Below, in pieces: positions 1-8,438 of a stretch of 62,105 nucleotides of DNA. Both the position numbers and the translations under genes were made by a program. The first letter of the stretch is position 1. The number at the start of each line of letters is the position of its first letter. Source of the DNA: Nocardia thailandica NBRC 100428 (GTDB taxonomy: Bacteria > Actinomycetota > Actinomycetes > Mycobacteriales > Mycobacteriaceae). The DNA lies in the NCBI RefSeq assembly GCF_000308795.1, contig NZ_BAGK01000117.1, positions 1 through 62,105 of the forward strand. Direction: 5' to 3'. The notes under the pieces were generated by a model that saw nothing but the letters and a program-made list of their open reading frames with translations, was not told the origin of the DNA and did no database searches.

Positions 1-462
1 GGCAGCGGATCGCTGTCGCTGAACGGGAGAAGATCTCCCACGACAACATCGACGTGGTTCCGCCAGAACTCCTCGGCCGTGTTCACCGACTTCCACCTGT
101 TCGAGGACTACCTCGGGTTCGACCGCGACGGCATCGACGCCGACGTGCAGCGCTACCTCGAGGAACTGCAGATCGCGCACAAGGTGAGCGTGCGCGACGG
201 CAAGCTCTCGACGATCGATCTGTCCCAGGGCCAGCGCAAGCGGCTCGCGCTGCTGACCGCGCTGCTCGAGGACCGCCCGATCTACCTGTTCGACGAGTGG
301 GCCGCCGACCAGGAACCCCGGTTCCGCGAGGTGTTCTACTCCGAGATCCTGGTCGACCTCAAGCGGCGCGGGAAGACGGTCATCGTGATCACCCACGACG
401 ACCGCTACTTCGACCGCGCCGACCAGCTGATCAAGCTGGACTTCGGGTCCGTGGTCCACTGA
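1..462 (+). CDS. ABC exporter ATP-binding domain (C-terminal part)
   Basis: Only the last 153 residues are in the window; the frame is open from base 1. The visible part is the second half of an ABC nucleotide-binding domain: signature LSQGQRKR at about residues 74-81, Walker B PIYLFDEW at 93-100 and an H-loop histidine at 132. The D-loop reads AADQEP rather than the usual SALD, which is typical of the cyclic-peptide/siderophore exporter family (SyrD, PvdE, YojI), where a membrane domain is fused to the ATPase. It would drive export of a peptide or siderophore across the inner membrane. The substrate cannot be told from this fragment, and its partner genes lie outside the window. It ends at a strong hairpin terminator facing the sulfotransferase gene. 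Confidence 0.8.
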   Translation, partial: GSGSLSLNGRRSPTTTSTWFRQNSSAVFTDFHLFEDYLGFDRDGIDADVQRYLEELQIAHKVSVRDGKLSTIDLSQGQRKRLALLTALLEDRPIYLFDEWAADQEPRFREVFYSEILVDLKRRGKTVIVITHDDRYFDRADQLIKLDFGSVVH

Positions 463-473
463 CCGGGCGCACA

Positions 474-506
474 CGGCGGGGCAGCGTCATCGACGCTGCC
501 CCGCCG
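474..506. terminator. Bidirectional intrinsic terminator
   Basis: A perfect 15-bp stem (474-488 with 492-506, starting CGGCGGGGC) closes on a 3-base loop and sits between two convergent genes. A short T-run follows on the plus strand (509-512). The position and perfect pairing fit a terminator shared by the ABC gene and the sulfotransferase operon. Confidence 0.8.
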
Positions 507-518
507 CGGTTTTCGCGC

Positions 519-1652
519 TCAGTCCGCGAAGCGCTCGGCCACCTCGGCCTCGGTGAGACCGTAGTCGGCCAGGGAGTAGCGGTGCGCGGGGGCCCGGTCA
601 CCGCTGCGGCTCTCGCGGTCGACCTCGGCCATGGCGGCGCGGGCGCCGTCGGTGAAGGGCAGGCCGAAGTGCCGGTAGATCGACTCGACCACGCCGAGCG
701 GGTCGCGGCGCAGGTCGTCGAAGTCGACGTCGTAGAACTGCGCGGCACCGTGGCGGGCCCTGGCCGAACGGAAGTCGGCGTAACCGCGGGCCCACAGGTC
801 GAGCTGGTCGCGCCCGATGGTCTCGCCGGTGAACACCGTCGACCAGCCGCGCGAGGCGTGGTCGTTGAGGCTGCACACCGAGGGGATGATGGTGGCCGGG
901 TCGCGGTGGGTCTGGATCACGATGGCGTCGGGGTAGACCTTCAGCAGCGCGTCGAGGGCGAACAGATGCGCCGGGTTCTTCAGCACCCAGCGGCGGTCGT
1001 CGCCGAGGCCGATGAGTTGCAGGCTGCGGCGGTGCCGCTCGTAGGCGCCGGTCCAGTCCTGGCCGGCCAGCCAGCGCGAGTAGCCGGGGATGTGGGCCAG
1101 GCATTCGTAGGAGTGCGCGCGCAGGGTCTGGCGGTGCAGCTGCCAGCACTCCTCGACGTCGTCGGGTGACATGTAGTGCAGCCCGCCGAATTCCGGGTGC
1201 TCGACCCGGTGCTGGGCCAGGCCGGCGGCGATCTGCCGGTACGCGGGATCATCCGCCCAGGTCTCGCGCGGGGGCCGCGGCCGGGGGAAGTCGGTCAGCC
1301 ACAGCTCGAGACCCTGATGGGCCGGGTCGGACACGAGCAGCCGGTGCAGCGCCGTGGTGCCGGTGCGGGGCAGTCCGGTGACGAAGATCGGCCGGGTGAC
1401 CGGGGTCTCGACGTAGCCGGGGTTGGCCTGCCAGCCCGCCTCGGTGAGCAGGCGGGCCACCAGCGCGCCGCGCAGGAAGAACCGCGACATCTTGGAGCCG
1501 AGTTCGGTCAGGCCCGCGTCGGCGGCGTAGGAGTCGAGCAGGACGCCGAGGGCCTCGGTGTGGTCGTCGGGGCCGAAGTCGGTGAGCCCGGTCAGCCGGG
1601 TGGCCGAGGCGTGCAGATCCTCGACGGTGCCGACGTCGGTACGGGTGGTCAT
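519..1652 (-). CDS. PAPS-dependent sulfotransferase
   Basis: A 377-residue protein of the Sulfotransfer_3 type. The 5'-phosphosulfate loop reads GLPRTGTT at residues 93-100, and the 3'-phosphate-binding segment HRDPATIIPS is at 249-258. It would transfer the sulfonate of PAPS to a hydroxyl on a small molecule or lipid; the acceptor is unknown. The ATG at 1652 has AGGAGA about 7 bases upstream. It is the last gene of a run whose first two genes, cysD and cysNC, make PAPS, so donor supply and donor use are in one transcription unit. The 20-base gap to the SDR gene supports co-transcription. The family assignment is firm; the substrate is not. Confidence 0.88.
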   Translation of the reverse strand: MTTRTDVGTVEDLHASATRLTGLTDFGPDDHTEALGVLLDSYAADAGLTELGSKMSRFFLRGALVARLLTEAGWQANPGYVETPVTRPIFVTGLPRTGTTALHRLLVSDPAHQGLELWLTDFPRPRPPRETWADDPAYRQIAAGLAQHRVEHPEFGGLHYMSPDDVEECWQLHRQTLRAHSYECLAHIPGYSRWLAGQDWTGAYERHRRSLQLIGLGDDRRWVLKNPAHLFALDALLKVYPDAIVIQTHRDPATIIPSVCSLNDHASRGWSTVFTGETIGRDQLDLWARGYADFRSARARHGAAQFYDVDFDDLRRDPLGVVESIYRHFGLPFTDGARAAMAEVDRESRSGDRAPAHRYSLADYGLTEAEVAERFAD

Positions 1653-1672
1653 GGGAATGGTCTCCTGGTGGG

Positions 1673-2458
1673 TCAGGCGTGGTATTCGCCGCAGTTGACG
1701 TCGAGGGTCTGGCCGGTGATCGCGCTCGCGCGGCGCGAGGCCAGGAACACCACGGCCTGGGCGATCTCGTCGGGCTCGGGCAACCGCTTCAGATCCGAGC
1801 GCGAGGCGGTCTGCTCGTAGACCTGCTCGGGGGTGATCCCGTACTTCTCGGCGACCTGGCCGAAGTACCACTTCAGCTGGTCGCTCCAGATGTAGCCCGG
1901 GGCGACGGTGTTGACCCGGATGCCGCGGGGGCCGAGCTCGGTGGCCAGGGTCTGCGACATGGCCAGCAGCGCGGACTTGGCGACCTTGTAGCTGCCGTAG
2001 CGGGGCTCGGAGTGCCGCAGCACCGCGGAGTTGATCATGACCACCGCGCCCTTGTTCTCCGCCAGCGCCGGGGTGAACGCCTGGGTCATGCGCAGGCCGC
2101 CGAGGACGGTCAGGTCGAGGCTGTCGCGGATCTGCTGGAAGTCGGTGCGCTCGAAGGACTTCATCGACGGCACCGCGAACGCGTTGTTCACCAGCGCGTC
2201 CACCCGGCCGAAACGCTCGGTGACCGTCTCGGCCAGCCGGGCGACGGCCGCGTCGTCGGTGATGTCGGTGGGCACGCACAGGGTGGTGCCGCCGTGCGCC
2301 TCGATCTCGGCGGCGACCTCGCGCAGCCGCGACTCGGTGCGCGCGGCCAGCACCACGGTGGCGCCCTCGGCCGCGGCCTGGGTACAGATCGAGCGGCCGA
2401 GTCCGGGGCCGACCCCGCTCACGACGACCACGCTGCCGTCGAGCATTCCCGCGCTCAT
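1673..2458 (-). CDS. SDR-family oxidoreductase
   Basis: A 261-residue classical short-chain dehydrogenase/reductase. The N-terminus carries the Rossmann glycine motif GVGPGLG after the first strand, a central NNA motif, and YGSYKVAK with the catalytic Tyr and Lys. The C-terminal end GQTLDVNCG is typical of the family. It should oxidise or reduce an alcohol/ketone with NAD(P). The ATG at 2458 overlaps the stop of the DUF1214 gene upstream as ATGA, so the two are translationally coupled. Its place between the DUF1214 gene and the sulfotransferase suggests that it prepares or modifies the molecule to be sulfonated; that is inference. Confidence 0.85.
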   Translation of the reverse strand: MSAGMLDGSVVVVSGVGPGLGRSICTQAAAEGATVVLAARTESRLREVAAEIEAHGGTTLCVPTDITDDAAVARLAETVTERFGRVDALVNNAFAVPSMKSFERTDFQQIRDSLDLTVLGGLRMTQAFTPALAENKGAVVMINSAVLRHSEPRYGSYKVAKSALLAMSQTLATELGPRGIRVNTVAPGYIWSDQLKWYFGQVAEKYGITPEQVYEQTASRSDLKRLPEPDEIAQAVVFLASRRASAITGQTLDVNCGEYHA

Positions 2459-3672
2459 CCGAGCATCCTCTCTGCGAAAGCCCGCTGGCGGGCGGCGATC
2501 CGGTCCCGCCAGGGGGCCGGATCGATGCGGTTGGTGTCCAGGTAGGGCAGCCGGGCGGCCACCTCGTCGAATCCGACGACCTCGGCGGTCGGCCCGTCGG
2601 CGGGGGTCATCGCACGGTCGGTGCGCTGCCAGCGGAACTGCAGGATGCCGCGCCGCCTGCCGGTGGTCTCGATCCAGTTGGCGATGCCGGGGTCGCGCGC
2701 CGAGACGACCATGCGGATCAGGCCGTCCGGATCGACCTGCGCCTGGGCGTGGTTGAGGCTGGTCTGGTGGTTGACGTAGTCCAGCGAGATGTACCAGAGG
2801 CTGCCGAGCTGGAAACCCTGGTAGGGGGCGTCGGATTTGGGGACGGTGATGATCAGGGCCTGGTCGTCGGCGAGATCGAAGTGACCGACCGAGGAGTACT
2901 GGGTGCTCAGGCCGCCCGGGGTGAGGCGGGGTTCGGTGAGGGTGTTCACCGGCAGGTCGAGGTAGAACCACTTCGGGAAGTTGAACCAGGTGTGCAGCCG
3001 GGTCAGCAGCATCCTGCCCGCGGCGCGGTAGCGCTTGCGCAGCTGCTCGAGACCCGGTTCGGCCGGGGCGGTACCCACCGAGTCCACCCGCTCGATGCGG
3101 ATCGAGCCCTTGCGCTCGGTCCAGTCGCTGTAGACCTCGCGCACCGCGAGCATGGACGCGCCCGCGCCGAGGGCGAAGTAGTTCGGTCCCGCGTCGGCGC
3201 GTGGCGGCCCGAAGCGCAGCGTGTAGGTCCCGTCGGCGGCGATGTCGAGGCGGCGGTCGTCGAAGGCGTCCTCGCCGCCCGGCACGTCGGTGGCGGTGTA
3301 GTCGCCCTTGAGCACCTGGAAGCTGAGATCGGTCGTGGTGCCCCTGGTCCCGGTGACCACGTACTCCGCGTCGGGCTCGATGTTGGCATGATAGTAGAGC
3401 GTGTCGGGGTTGTCCAGGCCCATCTTCGCGTAGGGCCCGGTGGAGGACACGAAGTAGGGATGGGAGGTGCCGTGGGCGCCCGACAGGCGCACACAGGCGG
3501 CGATGCTCGCGGCCAGATAGTCGTAGCCTTCGGCGAGATCGGTCGCGGTGCGGACGAATTCGGCGCCGGCGATGAGCTTCTCGGCGGCGGCGATCGCCTC
3601 GGTCAGCGGTGCGGTGAGCGGCTCGCCCGGGCGTACGAGCCCGGGGTCCGCGTCGGTGTCGGGAACGGTCAA
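2455..3672 (-). CDS. DUF1214-domain protein
   Basis: A 405-residue protein. The C-terminal half matches the DUF1214 type found in many mycobacterial and nocardial proteins of unknown function: motifs SLWYISLDYVNHQ and GIANWIETTGRRRG, with several conserved Trp. No signal peptide is visible. The only workable start is a TTG at 3672, which overlaps the cysNC stop by four bases (TTGA), so expression would depend on translation of cysNC. A domain of unknown function embedded between PAPS synthesis and a sulfotransferase is the oddest member of this operon. It could be a substrate-binding or processing factor, but the sequence does not show a catalytic motif I recognise. Confidence 0.72.
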   Translation of the reverse strand: MTVPDTDADPGLVRPGEPLTAPLTEAIAAAEKLIAGAEFVRTATDLAEGYDYLAASIAACVRLSGAHGTSHPYFVSSTGPYAKMGLDNPDTLYYHANIEPDAEYVVTGTRGTTTDLSFQVLKGDYTATDVPGGEDAFDDRRLDIAADGTYTLRFGPPRADAGPNYFALGAGASMLAVREVYSDWTERKGSIRIERVDSVGTAPAEPGLEQLRKRYRAAGRMLLTRLHTWFNFPKWFYLDLPVNTLTEPRLTPGGLSTQYSSVGHFDLADDQALIITVPKSDAPYQGFQLGSLWYISLDYVNHQTSLNHAQAQVDPDGLIRMVVSARDPGIANWIETTGRRRGILQFRWQRTDRAMTPADGPTAEVVGFDEVAARLPYLDTNRIDPAPWRDRIAARQRAFAERMLG

Positions 3673-5522
3673 CGGTCTGCGATTCCTAGCTCTCGGAGGA
3701 TGTGCGCGGCGATCGCGGCCGGATCGCCGAGCTCGGGGGTGATGACGAGGTCGGGGTGCTCGGGGCGTTCGTAGGGCGAGTCGACGCCGGTGAAGTCGCG
3801 GATCCGGCCGGCGCGTGCCTTGGCGTAGAGGCCCTTGGGGTCGCGGTCCTCGCACACCGCGGCGGGGGTGTCGACGAAGACCTCGTGGAAGGCGAGGTCG
3901 CGTCCGTCGTGCACGGCGCGCGCGGCGGCCCGCTGGGCGGCGAAGGGGCTGATCACCGAGACGATGGCGATCGCGCCGGAATCGGCGAACAGGGCCGCGA
4001 CCTCCGCGACGCGGCGGATGTTCTCGTCGCGGTCGGCGGCGGAGAAGCCCAGGTCGGCGTTGAGGCCGTGGCGCAGGTTGTCCCCGTCGAGCAGGTAGGC
4101 GGTGCGGCCCGCGGCGACCAGCCGCCGTTCGAGCTCGGCGGCCACCGTCGACTTGCCCGAGCCCGAGAGCCCGGTCAGCCAGACGGTGCGGCCCGCGTGG
4201 GGTCGGTCGCCGCGCGCGACGGCCGGGCGATGCCACACCACGTCGGCGGCGGCGGGACGGGTCGCGGTCTCGCGCTGCACGATCATGCCCGCAGCGACGG
4301 TCTGATCGGTCAGCGGGTCGATGAGGATGAAGCTGCCGGTGCGGCGGTTGTCGCGGTAGGCGTCCGACAGCAGGGGGCGGCGGCTGTGCAGGCGGATTCG
4401 CGCGATGTCGTTGAGCGACACCGTGTCCGCGGCGGTGTCGCGGTGCAGGGTGTTGACGTCGAGGCGGTAGTCGAGGCGGGTCACCTGGACCGGGGCGGTC
4501 TGGGCGGCGGTGCGCACGGTGTACTCCGCGCCGTGGCGCAGCACGGTGTCGTCGGAGAACCAGCAGATCATCGCGTCCAGGTCGGGGCCGAGATGCGGCT
4601 GGTTGCCGGGGCGGGCGAGCATGTCGCCGCGTGCCACGTCGAGCTGGTCCTCGAGCGAGAGGGACACCGCCATGCCGGTGAACGCCTCGTCGACCTTGGC
4701 GCCGCCGGGACCCCAGATCTGTTCGACCCGGGTGGCGCGTCCGGCGGGCAGCACGACGACCTCGTCGCCGGGCTTGAACACCCCGCCCGCGACGGTGCCC
4801 GCGTAGCTGCGGTGCCCGACCCCCTCGTGCGCGCGGATGACGTACTGGATGGGCAGGCGCGCGTCGATGAGATTGCGGTCGGAGGCGACGTGCACCTCCT
4901 CGAGGTGGCGCAGCAGCGGGGGACCGGCGTACCAGGGTGTGTGCCCGGAGCGCTCGACGACGTTGTCGCCGTGCAGCGCCGAGACCGGGACGAAGCTCAG
5001 GTCGCCCACCGACAGCTTGGTGGCGAAGCCGGCGAACTCCTCGCGGAGTTCCTCGAAGCGCTCGCGCGACCAGCCGACCAGATCCATCTTGTTCACGCAC
5101 AGCACCAGGTGCGGCACCCCGAGCAGGGTGGCCAGGAAGGCGTGCCTGCGGGTCTGTTCGGTGATGCCCGCGTGCGCGTCGACGAGGATCAGCGCCAGGT
5201 CGGCGGTGGACGCGCCGGTCACCATGTTGCGCGTGTACTGGATGTGGCCGGGGGTGTCGGCGATGACGAACTTGCGTCGCGCCGTGGTGAAGTAGCGGTA
5301 GGCGACGTCGATGGTGATGCCCTGTTCGCGCTCGGCGCGCAGCCCGTCGGTGACCAGGGCCAGGTCCGCCGCCGCGGCGCCGCGGTCCTGACTGACCCGT
5401 TCCACGGCGGCGAGCTGATCGGCGAGGAGGTTGCGCGAGTCGTGCAGCAGCCTGCCGATCAGCGTGGACTTGCCGTCGTCGACGCTGCCCGCGGTGGCCA
5501 GGCGTAGCAGATTGCGGCTCAT
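3669..5522 (-). CDS. cysNC: Sulfate adenylyltransferase large subunit fused to APS kinase
   Basis: A 617-residue bifunctional protein. The N-terminal part is a translation-factor-like GTPase (P-loop GSVDDGKST at 12-20, then DTPGH and NKMD), the CysN subunit that couples GTP hydrolysis to APS formation. The C-terminal 167 residues from about 451 start with GLSGSGKST and contain the LDGDNLRHGL and FVDTP motifs of APS kinase (CysC). Together with CysD it converts sulfate and ATP to APS and then PAPS in the cytoplasm. The ATG at 5522 shares one base with the cysD stop (TGATG). The fused form is usual in actinobacteria; the unusual point is its downstream sulfotransferase. Confidence 0.96.
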   Translation of the reverse strand: MSRNLLRLATAGSVDDGKSTLIGRLLHDSRNLLADQLAAVERVSQDRGAAAADLALVTDGLRAEREQGITIDVAYRYFTTARRKFVIADTPGHIQYTRNMVTGASTADLALILVDAHAGITEQTRRHAFLATLLGVPHLVLCVNKMDLVGWSRERFEELREEFAGFATKLSVGDLSFVPVSALHGDNVVERSGHTPWYAGPPLLRHLEEVHVASDRNLIDARLPIQYVIRAHEGVGHRSYAGTVAGGVFKPGDEVVVLPAGRATRVEQIWGPGGAKVDEAFTGMAVSLSLEDQLDVARGDMLARPGNQPHLGPDLDAMICWFSDDTVLRHGAEYTVRTAAQTAPVQVTRLDYRLDVNTLHRDTAADTVSLNDIARIRLHSRRPLLSDAYRDNRRTGSFILIDPLTDQTVAAGMIVQRETATRPAAADVVWHRPAVARGDRPHAGRTVWLTGLSGSGKSTVAAELERRLVAAGRTAYLLDGDNLRHGLNADLGFSAADRDENIRRVAEVAALFADSGAIAIVSVISPFAAQRAAARAVHDGRDLAFHEVFVDTPAAVCEDRDPKGLYAKARAGRIRDFTGVDSPYERPEHPDLVITPELGDPAAIAAHILRELGIADR

Positions 5523-6427
5523 CAGAAGTAGCCCTCCCGTTTGCGGTCCTCCATGCCGGTCTCGGAGATCCGGTCGTCGGCGCGGGTGGCGCCGCGTTCG
5601 GTCACCCGGGCGGTCGCGGTCTCGGCGACCACCTGCGCGGCCGTGGTCGCGGTGCTGCGGACCGCGCCGGTACAGGTGGCGTCGCCGACGGTGCGGAACC
5701 GCACGGTGGCCTCGAGGATCGGCTCGCCGGGGGCGGGTTCGACGAAGCGGCCGGTGGCCAGCAGCATGCCGTCGCGCTCGACCACGGCCCGGTGATGGGC
5801 GTAGTACAGCGTCGGCAGCTCGACCTCCTCGCGCTCGATGTACTCCCAGATGTCGAGTTCGGTCCAGTTCGACAGGGGGAAGACCCGGATGTGCTCGCCC
5901 GCCCGGTGTCTGCCGTTGTAGAGGTTCCAGACCTCGGGGCGCTGGGTGCGCGGATCCCACTCGCCGAAGCGGTTGCGGAAGCTGAAGACCCGTTCCTTGG
6001 CCCGGGCCTTCTCCTCGTCGCGGCGGGCACCGCCGAAGACCGCGTCGAAGCGGTGCTCGGTCAGGGCGCGCAGCAGCGTGGTCGTCTGCAGGCGGTTGCG
6101 GGTGCCGCCGGGGGTCTCGCTGACCCGGCCCGCGTCGATGTCGTCCTGGACGCGGGCCACCAGCAGCCGCGCGCCGGTCTTCGCGGCGGTGCGGTCGCGG
6201 AAGTCGATGACCTCGTCGAAGTTGTGGCCGGTGTCCACGTGCAGCAGCGGGAACGGCAGCGGCGCGGGCCAGAAGGCCTTGCGCGCCACGTGCAGCATGA
6301 CTGCGGAGTCCTTGCCGCCGGAGAACAGCAGCACCGGACGGTCGAAGGTGGCCGCCACCTCCCGGAAGATGTGCACCGATTCGGCCTCGAGGGCCGCCAG
6401 ATGCGAGAGCTCGTATCCCACTTGCAC
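5522..6427 (-). CDS. cysD: Sulfate adenylyltransferase small subunit
   Basis: A 301-residue PP-loop ATP pyrophosphatase with SGGKDS at residues 36-41 and the conserved DTGHNF and FGGARRDEEKAR segments of CysD. With CysN it adenylates sulfate to APS. A GTG start at 6427 is preferred: it has GGTGG a few bases upstream and gives the family N-terminus directly. It is the first gene of the operon, divergent from the IclR regulator with 76 bp between the starts, so the promoter must lie in that gap. Confidence 0.95.
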   Translation of the reverse strand: MQVGYELSHLAALEAESVHIFREVAATFDRPVLLFSGGKDSAVMLHVARKAFWPAPLPFPLLHVDTGHNFDEVIDFRDRTAAKTGARLLVARVQDDIDAGRVSETPGGTRNRLQTTTLLRALTEHRFDAVFGGARRDEEKARAKERVFSFRNRFGEWDPRTQRPEVWNLYNGRHRAGEHIRVFPLSNWTELDIWEYIEREEVELPTLYYAHHRAVVERDGMLLATGRFVEPAPGEPILEATVRFRTVGDATCTGAVRSTATTAAQVVAETATARVTERGATRADDRISETGMEDRKREGYF

Positions 6428-6473
6428 GTGTCACCACCCATGTTCGCCGCCGTGCGGAACTGCGGCTTGCAAT

Positions 6474-6487
6474 GTCGAATATTCGAC
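6474..6487. promoter_or_regulatory. Perfect 14-bp palindrome, likely IclR operator
   Basis: GTCGAATATTCGAC is its own reverse complement and lies between the divergent starts of cysD and the IclR gene. It directly precedes a TATTGT box (6490-6495) that would serve the IclR gene. Position and symmetry suggest autoregulation and possibly control of the cysD operon. The link to this regulator is inferred from adjacency. Confidence 0.6.
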
Positions 6488-6503
6488 GCTATTGTTCGAG
6501 ATT

Positions 6504-7439
6504 GTGACACAGACGATAAGCCCGGCAGCGAACGCCGGTCAAGAGGTGGCGCCGGACGCGCCTGCGCGGGAGACGGATCCGGCCGCCTCCCCGCCCACCC
6601 ACCGGGTGGTCCAGGTGATGGAACTGCTGTCGCGCCGCGCCACCGAACACCTCTCGCTCGCGCGCATCGTGCGTGAGACCGGCCTGTCGCGCGCCACCGC
6701 GCACGCCGTGGTCACCCAGCTCACCGCCGACGGCTGGCTGGTGCGCGACGAGGACGGGTGCTACGGCCTCGGCTTCGGGCTGCTCGCGCTGGCCCGGCGC
6801 GCCGAGGCCGCCTTCCCGCTGCGCCGCACCGCCCAGGCGGCGCTGCGCGCCCTGTCCGCCACCGTCGGCGTCCCGGTGTTCCTCGCCGAACGTGACGGGG
6901 AGGCCATCGTCGTCACCGAGGTGCTGGGCACCCCGTCCGCGGGCTGGATCCGCGTGGGGCGGCGGCTGCCGCTGGCCCCGCCGGTCTGCCGCGAGTTCGT
7001 CGCCTGGGCCCCCGAGGCCGAGCGGACCGCCTGGCTCGACCGCGCCGACCCCGCCCACCGCGACCGGCTCGCCGCGGTCCTCGACGCCGTGGCAGCCCGC
7101 GGCTACTCGGTGGAACGGCTCGTCGACGACAGCACCCCGATGCTGGAAGCGTTGTCGGCGCTGCGCAGTTCGACCGTCACCGACCCGCTGCGCCACCATC
7201 TCGGCGCCGTCATCGCCGAACTGGTCACCATCGACTACCTGCCGGACGAGGTGGGCGCGGTCAACGCGGTCGTCACCGTCGCCGTGCCGGTCTTCGGCCC
7301 CGACGGCCGGGTCGCCGCCTCGGTCGTCGCCTGCCCGGACGCGCGCTTGACGGCCACCGAACTGACCGAACTGGCCGCCACGATCACCGCGGCGGCCGAC
7401 CGGATCGCCGGGGAACTGCGCGGCGAGGCCGCCCGCTGA
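6504..7439 (+). CDS. IclR-family transcriptional regulator
   Basis: A 311-residue regulator. After a disordered leader of about 33 residues comes a winged helix-turn-helix (HRVVQVMELLSRR through TGLSRATAHAVV), followed by an IclR effector domain of about 200 residues ending in PVFGPDGRVAASVVACP. These proteins bind small acids or esters and repress or activate adjacent catabolic operons. The GTG at 6504 follows a TATTGT box by 8 bases, so the mRNA may be nearly leaderless; no Shine-Dalgarno is visible. Divergence from cysD makes the PAPS/sulfotransferase operon its most likely target. The ligand is unknown. Confidence 0.85.
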   Translation: MTQTISPAANAGQEVAPDAPARETDPAASPPTHRVVQVMELLSRRATEHLSLARIVRETGLSRATAHAVVTQLTADGWLVRDEDGCYGLGFGLLALARRAEAAFPLRRTAQAALRALSATVGVPVFLAERDGEAIVVTEVLGTPSAGWIRVGRRLPLAPPVCREFVAWAPEAERTAWLDRADPAHRDRLAAVLDAVAARGYSVERLVDDSTPMLEALSALRSSTVTDPLRHHLGAVIAELVTIDYLPDEVGAVNAVVTVAVPVFGPDGRVAASVVACPDARLTATELTELAATITAAADRIAGELRGEAAR

Positions 7440-7441
7440 GG

Positions 7442-7459
7442 GCCGCCCGGCCGGGCGGC
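7442..7459. terminator. GC-rich palindrome after the IclR gene
   Basis: The 18-base self-complementary run GCCGCCCGGCCGGGCGGC starts three bases after the IclR stop. It can fold as a 7-bp stem with a 4-base loop but has no T-run. It may act as a weak terminator. Confidence 0.4.
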
Positions 7460-7538
7460 GGCGCGCCGTCCCCGGCGGGACCGGGGCCGGGGTGGTCCAA
7501 TAGCGGGGTCGAAGGCCGAGTCCGCGAAGGAGCCCCGC

Positions 7539-8429
7539 GTGCGTCTGGTGTCCGCAACCGCCACCGTCCTCACCGTCCTCGCGCTGGCCTCTCCGGCCCT
7601 CGCGTCGGCCCCCGCGCGGGCGGCGGTCGCCGAGAGCGCCTGTGGCACACCGCTGTCGGCGGCCGAGATCGCCGAGATCGCCGACCTGTCGGACCCGGAT
7701 CGGGCGCTGCCGGGCGACGGCCTCGCCCGGCTCGAGGACGCCGTGGACCGCCACCACCGGATCACGGACATCCTCGTCGCCCATCGCGACATGCGCGGCG
7801 TGTTCGCCCTCGGCCTCGACGCGGTCGAGTACGTCGCGGTGATGCCGCTGCAACGCGATCCCGGCGCGTTCCGCGATCCCGAGTTCGCCCACGCCATCAG
7901 CTACGACCTGCTGCGCCGCTTTCTCGACGCCCTGCACGCCGAATTCACCGGTGCCCCCGTCCCCGCGCACTGGGCCCGCCATTTCGCGCTGGCGCGCGAA
8001 TGCGACGTCTCGCGCGCGCGGACCGCGATGACCGGCTACAACGCCCACCTCGTCGTCGACCTCGCCAACGCCGTCGCCGCGGTGGGCGCCGGGCCCGAGG
8101 ACGCCGAGGACTACTTCCACATCGTCGCCACGATCGCGGCCGCCGGCGACGTGATCGTCGAACGGACCAGGGACGTCTACGGGGCCGATCTCGGCCCGCT
8201 GTGGCGGTTCTACTTCTTCGGCGAGGGCCTGGACCGGGTGTTCGGCGCGGGCGTGGCCACCGAACAACTGCTCATCGCCGCGGATCTCGGCGCCAACGTC
8301 GTCATCTTCACCAACGGGCTCGCCCTGCAGGATCCGGCCCTCGCGCCCGCCACGCGCGCCGAGATCGACGCGCTGTGGCAGGCCGGTGACATCGCCTTCG
8401 AGGTGCTGACCCGCGCGGGCGGGCTCTGA
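7539..8429 (+). CDS. Secreted DUF5995-family protein
   Basis: A 296-residue protein. It starts with a Sec-type signal peptide (short basic start, hydrophobic core VLTVLALASPALA, cleavage near residue 28), so it is exported. The rest resembles the actinobacterial DUF5995 family: an alpha-helical protein with conserved segments DRHHRITDIL, TGYNAHLVVDLA and WRFYFFGEGLD. Its biochemical role is unknown. The GTG at 7539 has AAGGAG six bases upstream, which fixes the start. It is monocistronic, converging on the NmrA-like gene with a 9-bp gap. Confidence 0.7.
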   Translation: MRLVSATATVLTVLALASPALASAPARAAVAESACGTPLSAAEIAEIADLSDPDRALPGDGLARLEDAVDRHHRITDILVAHRDMRGVFALGLDAVEYVAVMPLQRDPGAFRDPEFAHAISYDLLRRFLDALHAEFTGAPVPAHWARHFALARECDVSRARTAMTGYNAHLVVDLANAVAAVGAGPEDAEDYFHIVATIAAAGDVIVERTRDVYGADLGPLWRFYFFGEGLDRVFGAGVATEQLLIAADLGANVVIFTNGLALQDPALAPATRAEIDALWQAGDIAFEVLTRAGGL

Positions 8430-8438
8430 ATCCTCCGG

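Noticed and set aside
3702..5507. A 600-residue open frame opposite cysNC
   Set aside because: The minus-strand frame is unmistakably CysNC with both P-loops. The plus-strand product is compositionally odd and has no ribosome site.
6489..8267. A long minus-strand frame across the IclR and DUF5995 genes
   Set aside because: It crosses two well-supported genes with their own ribosome sites or promoters and shows no motif.
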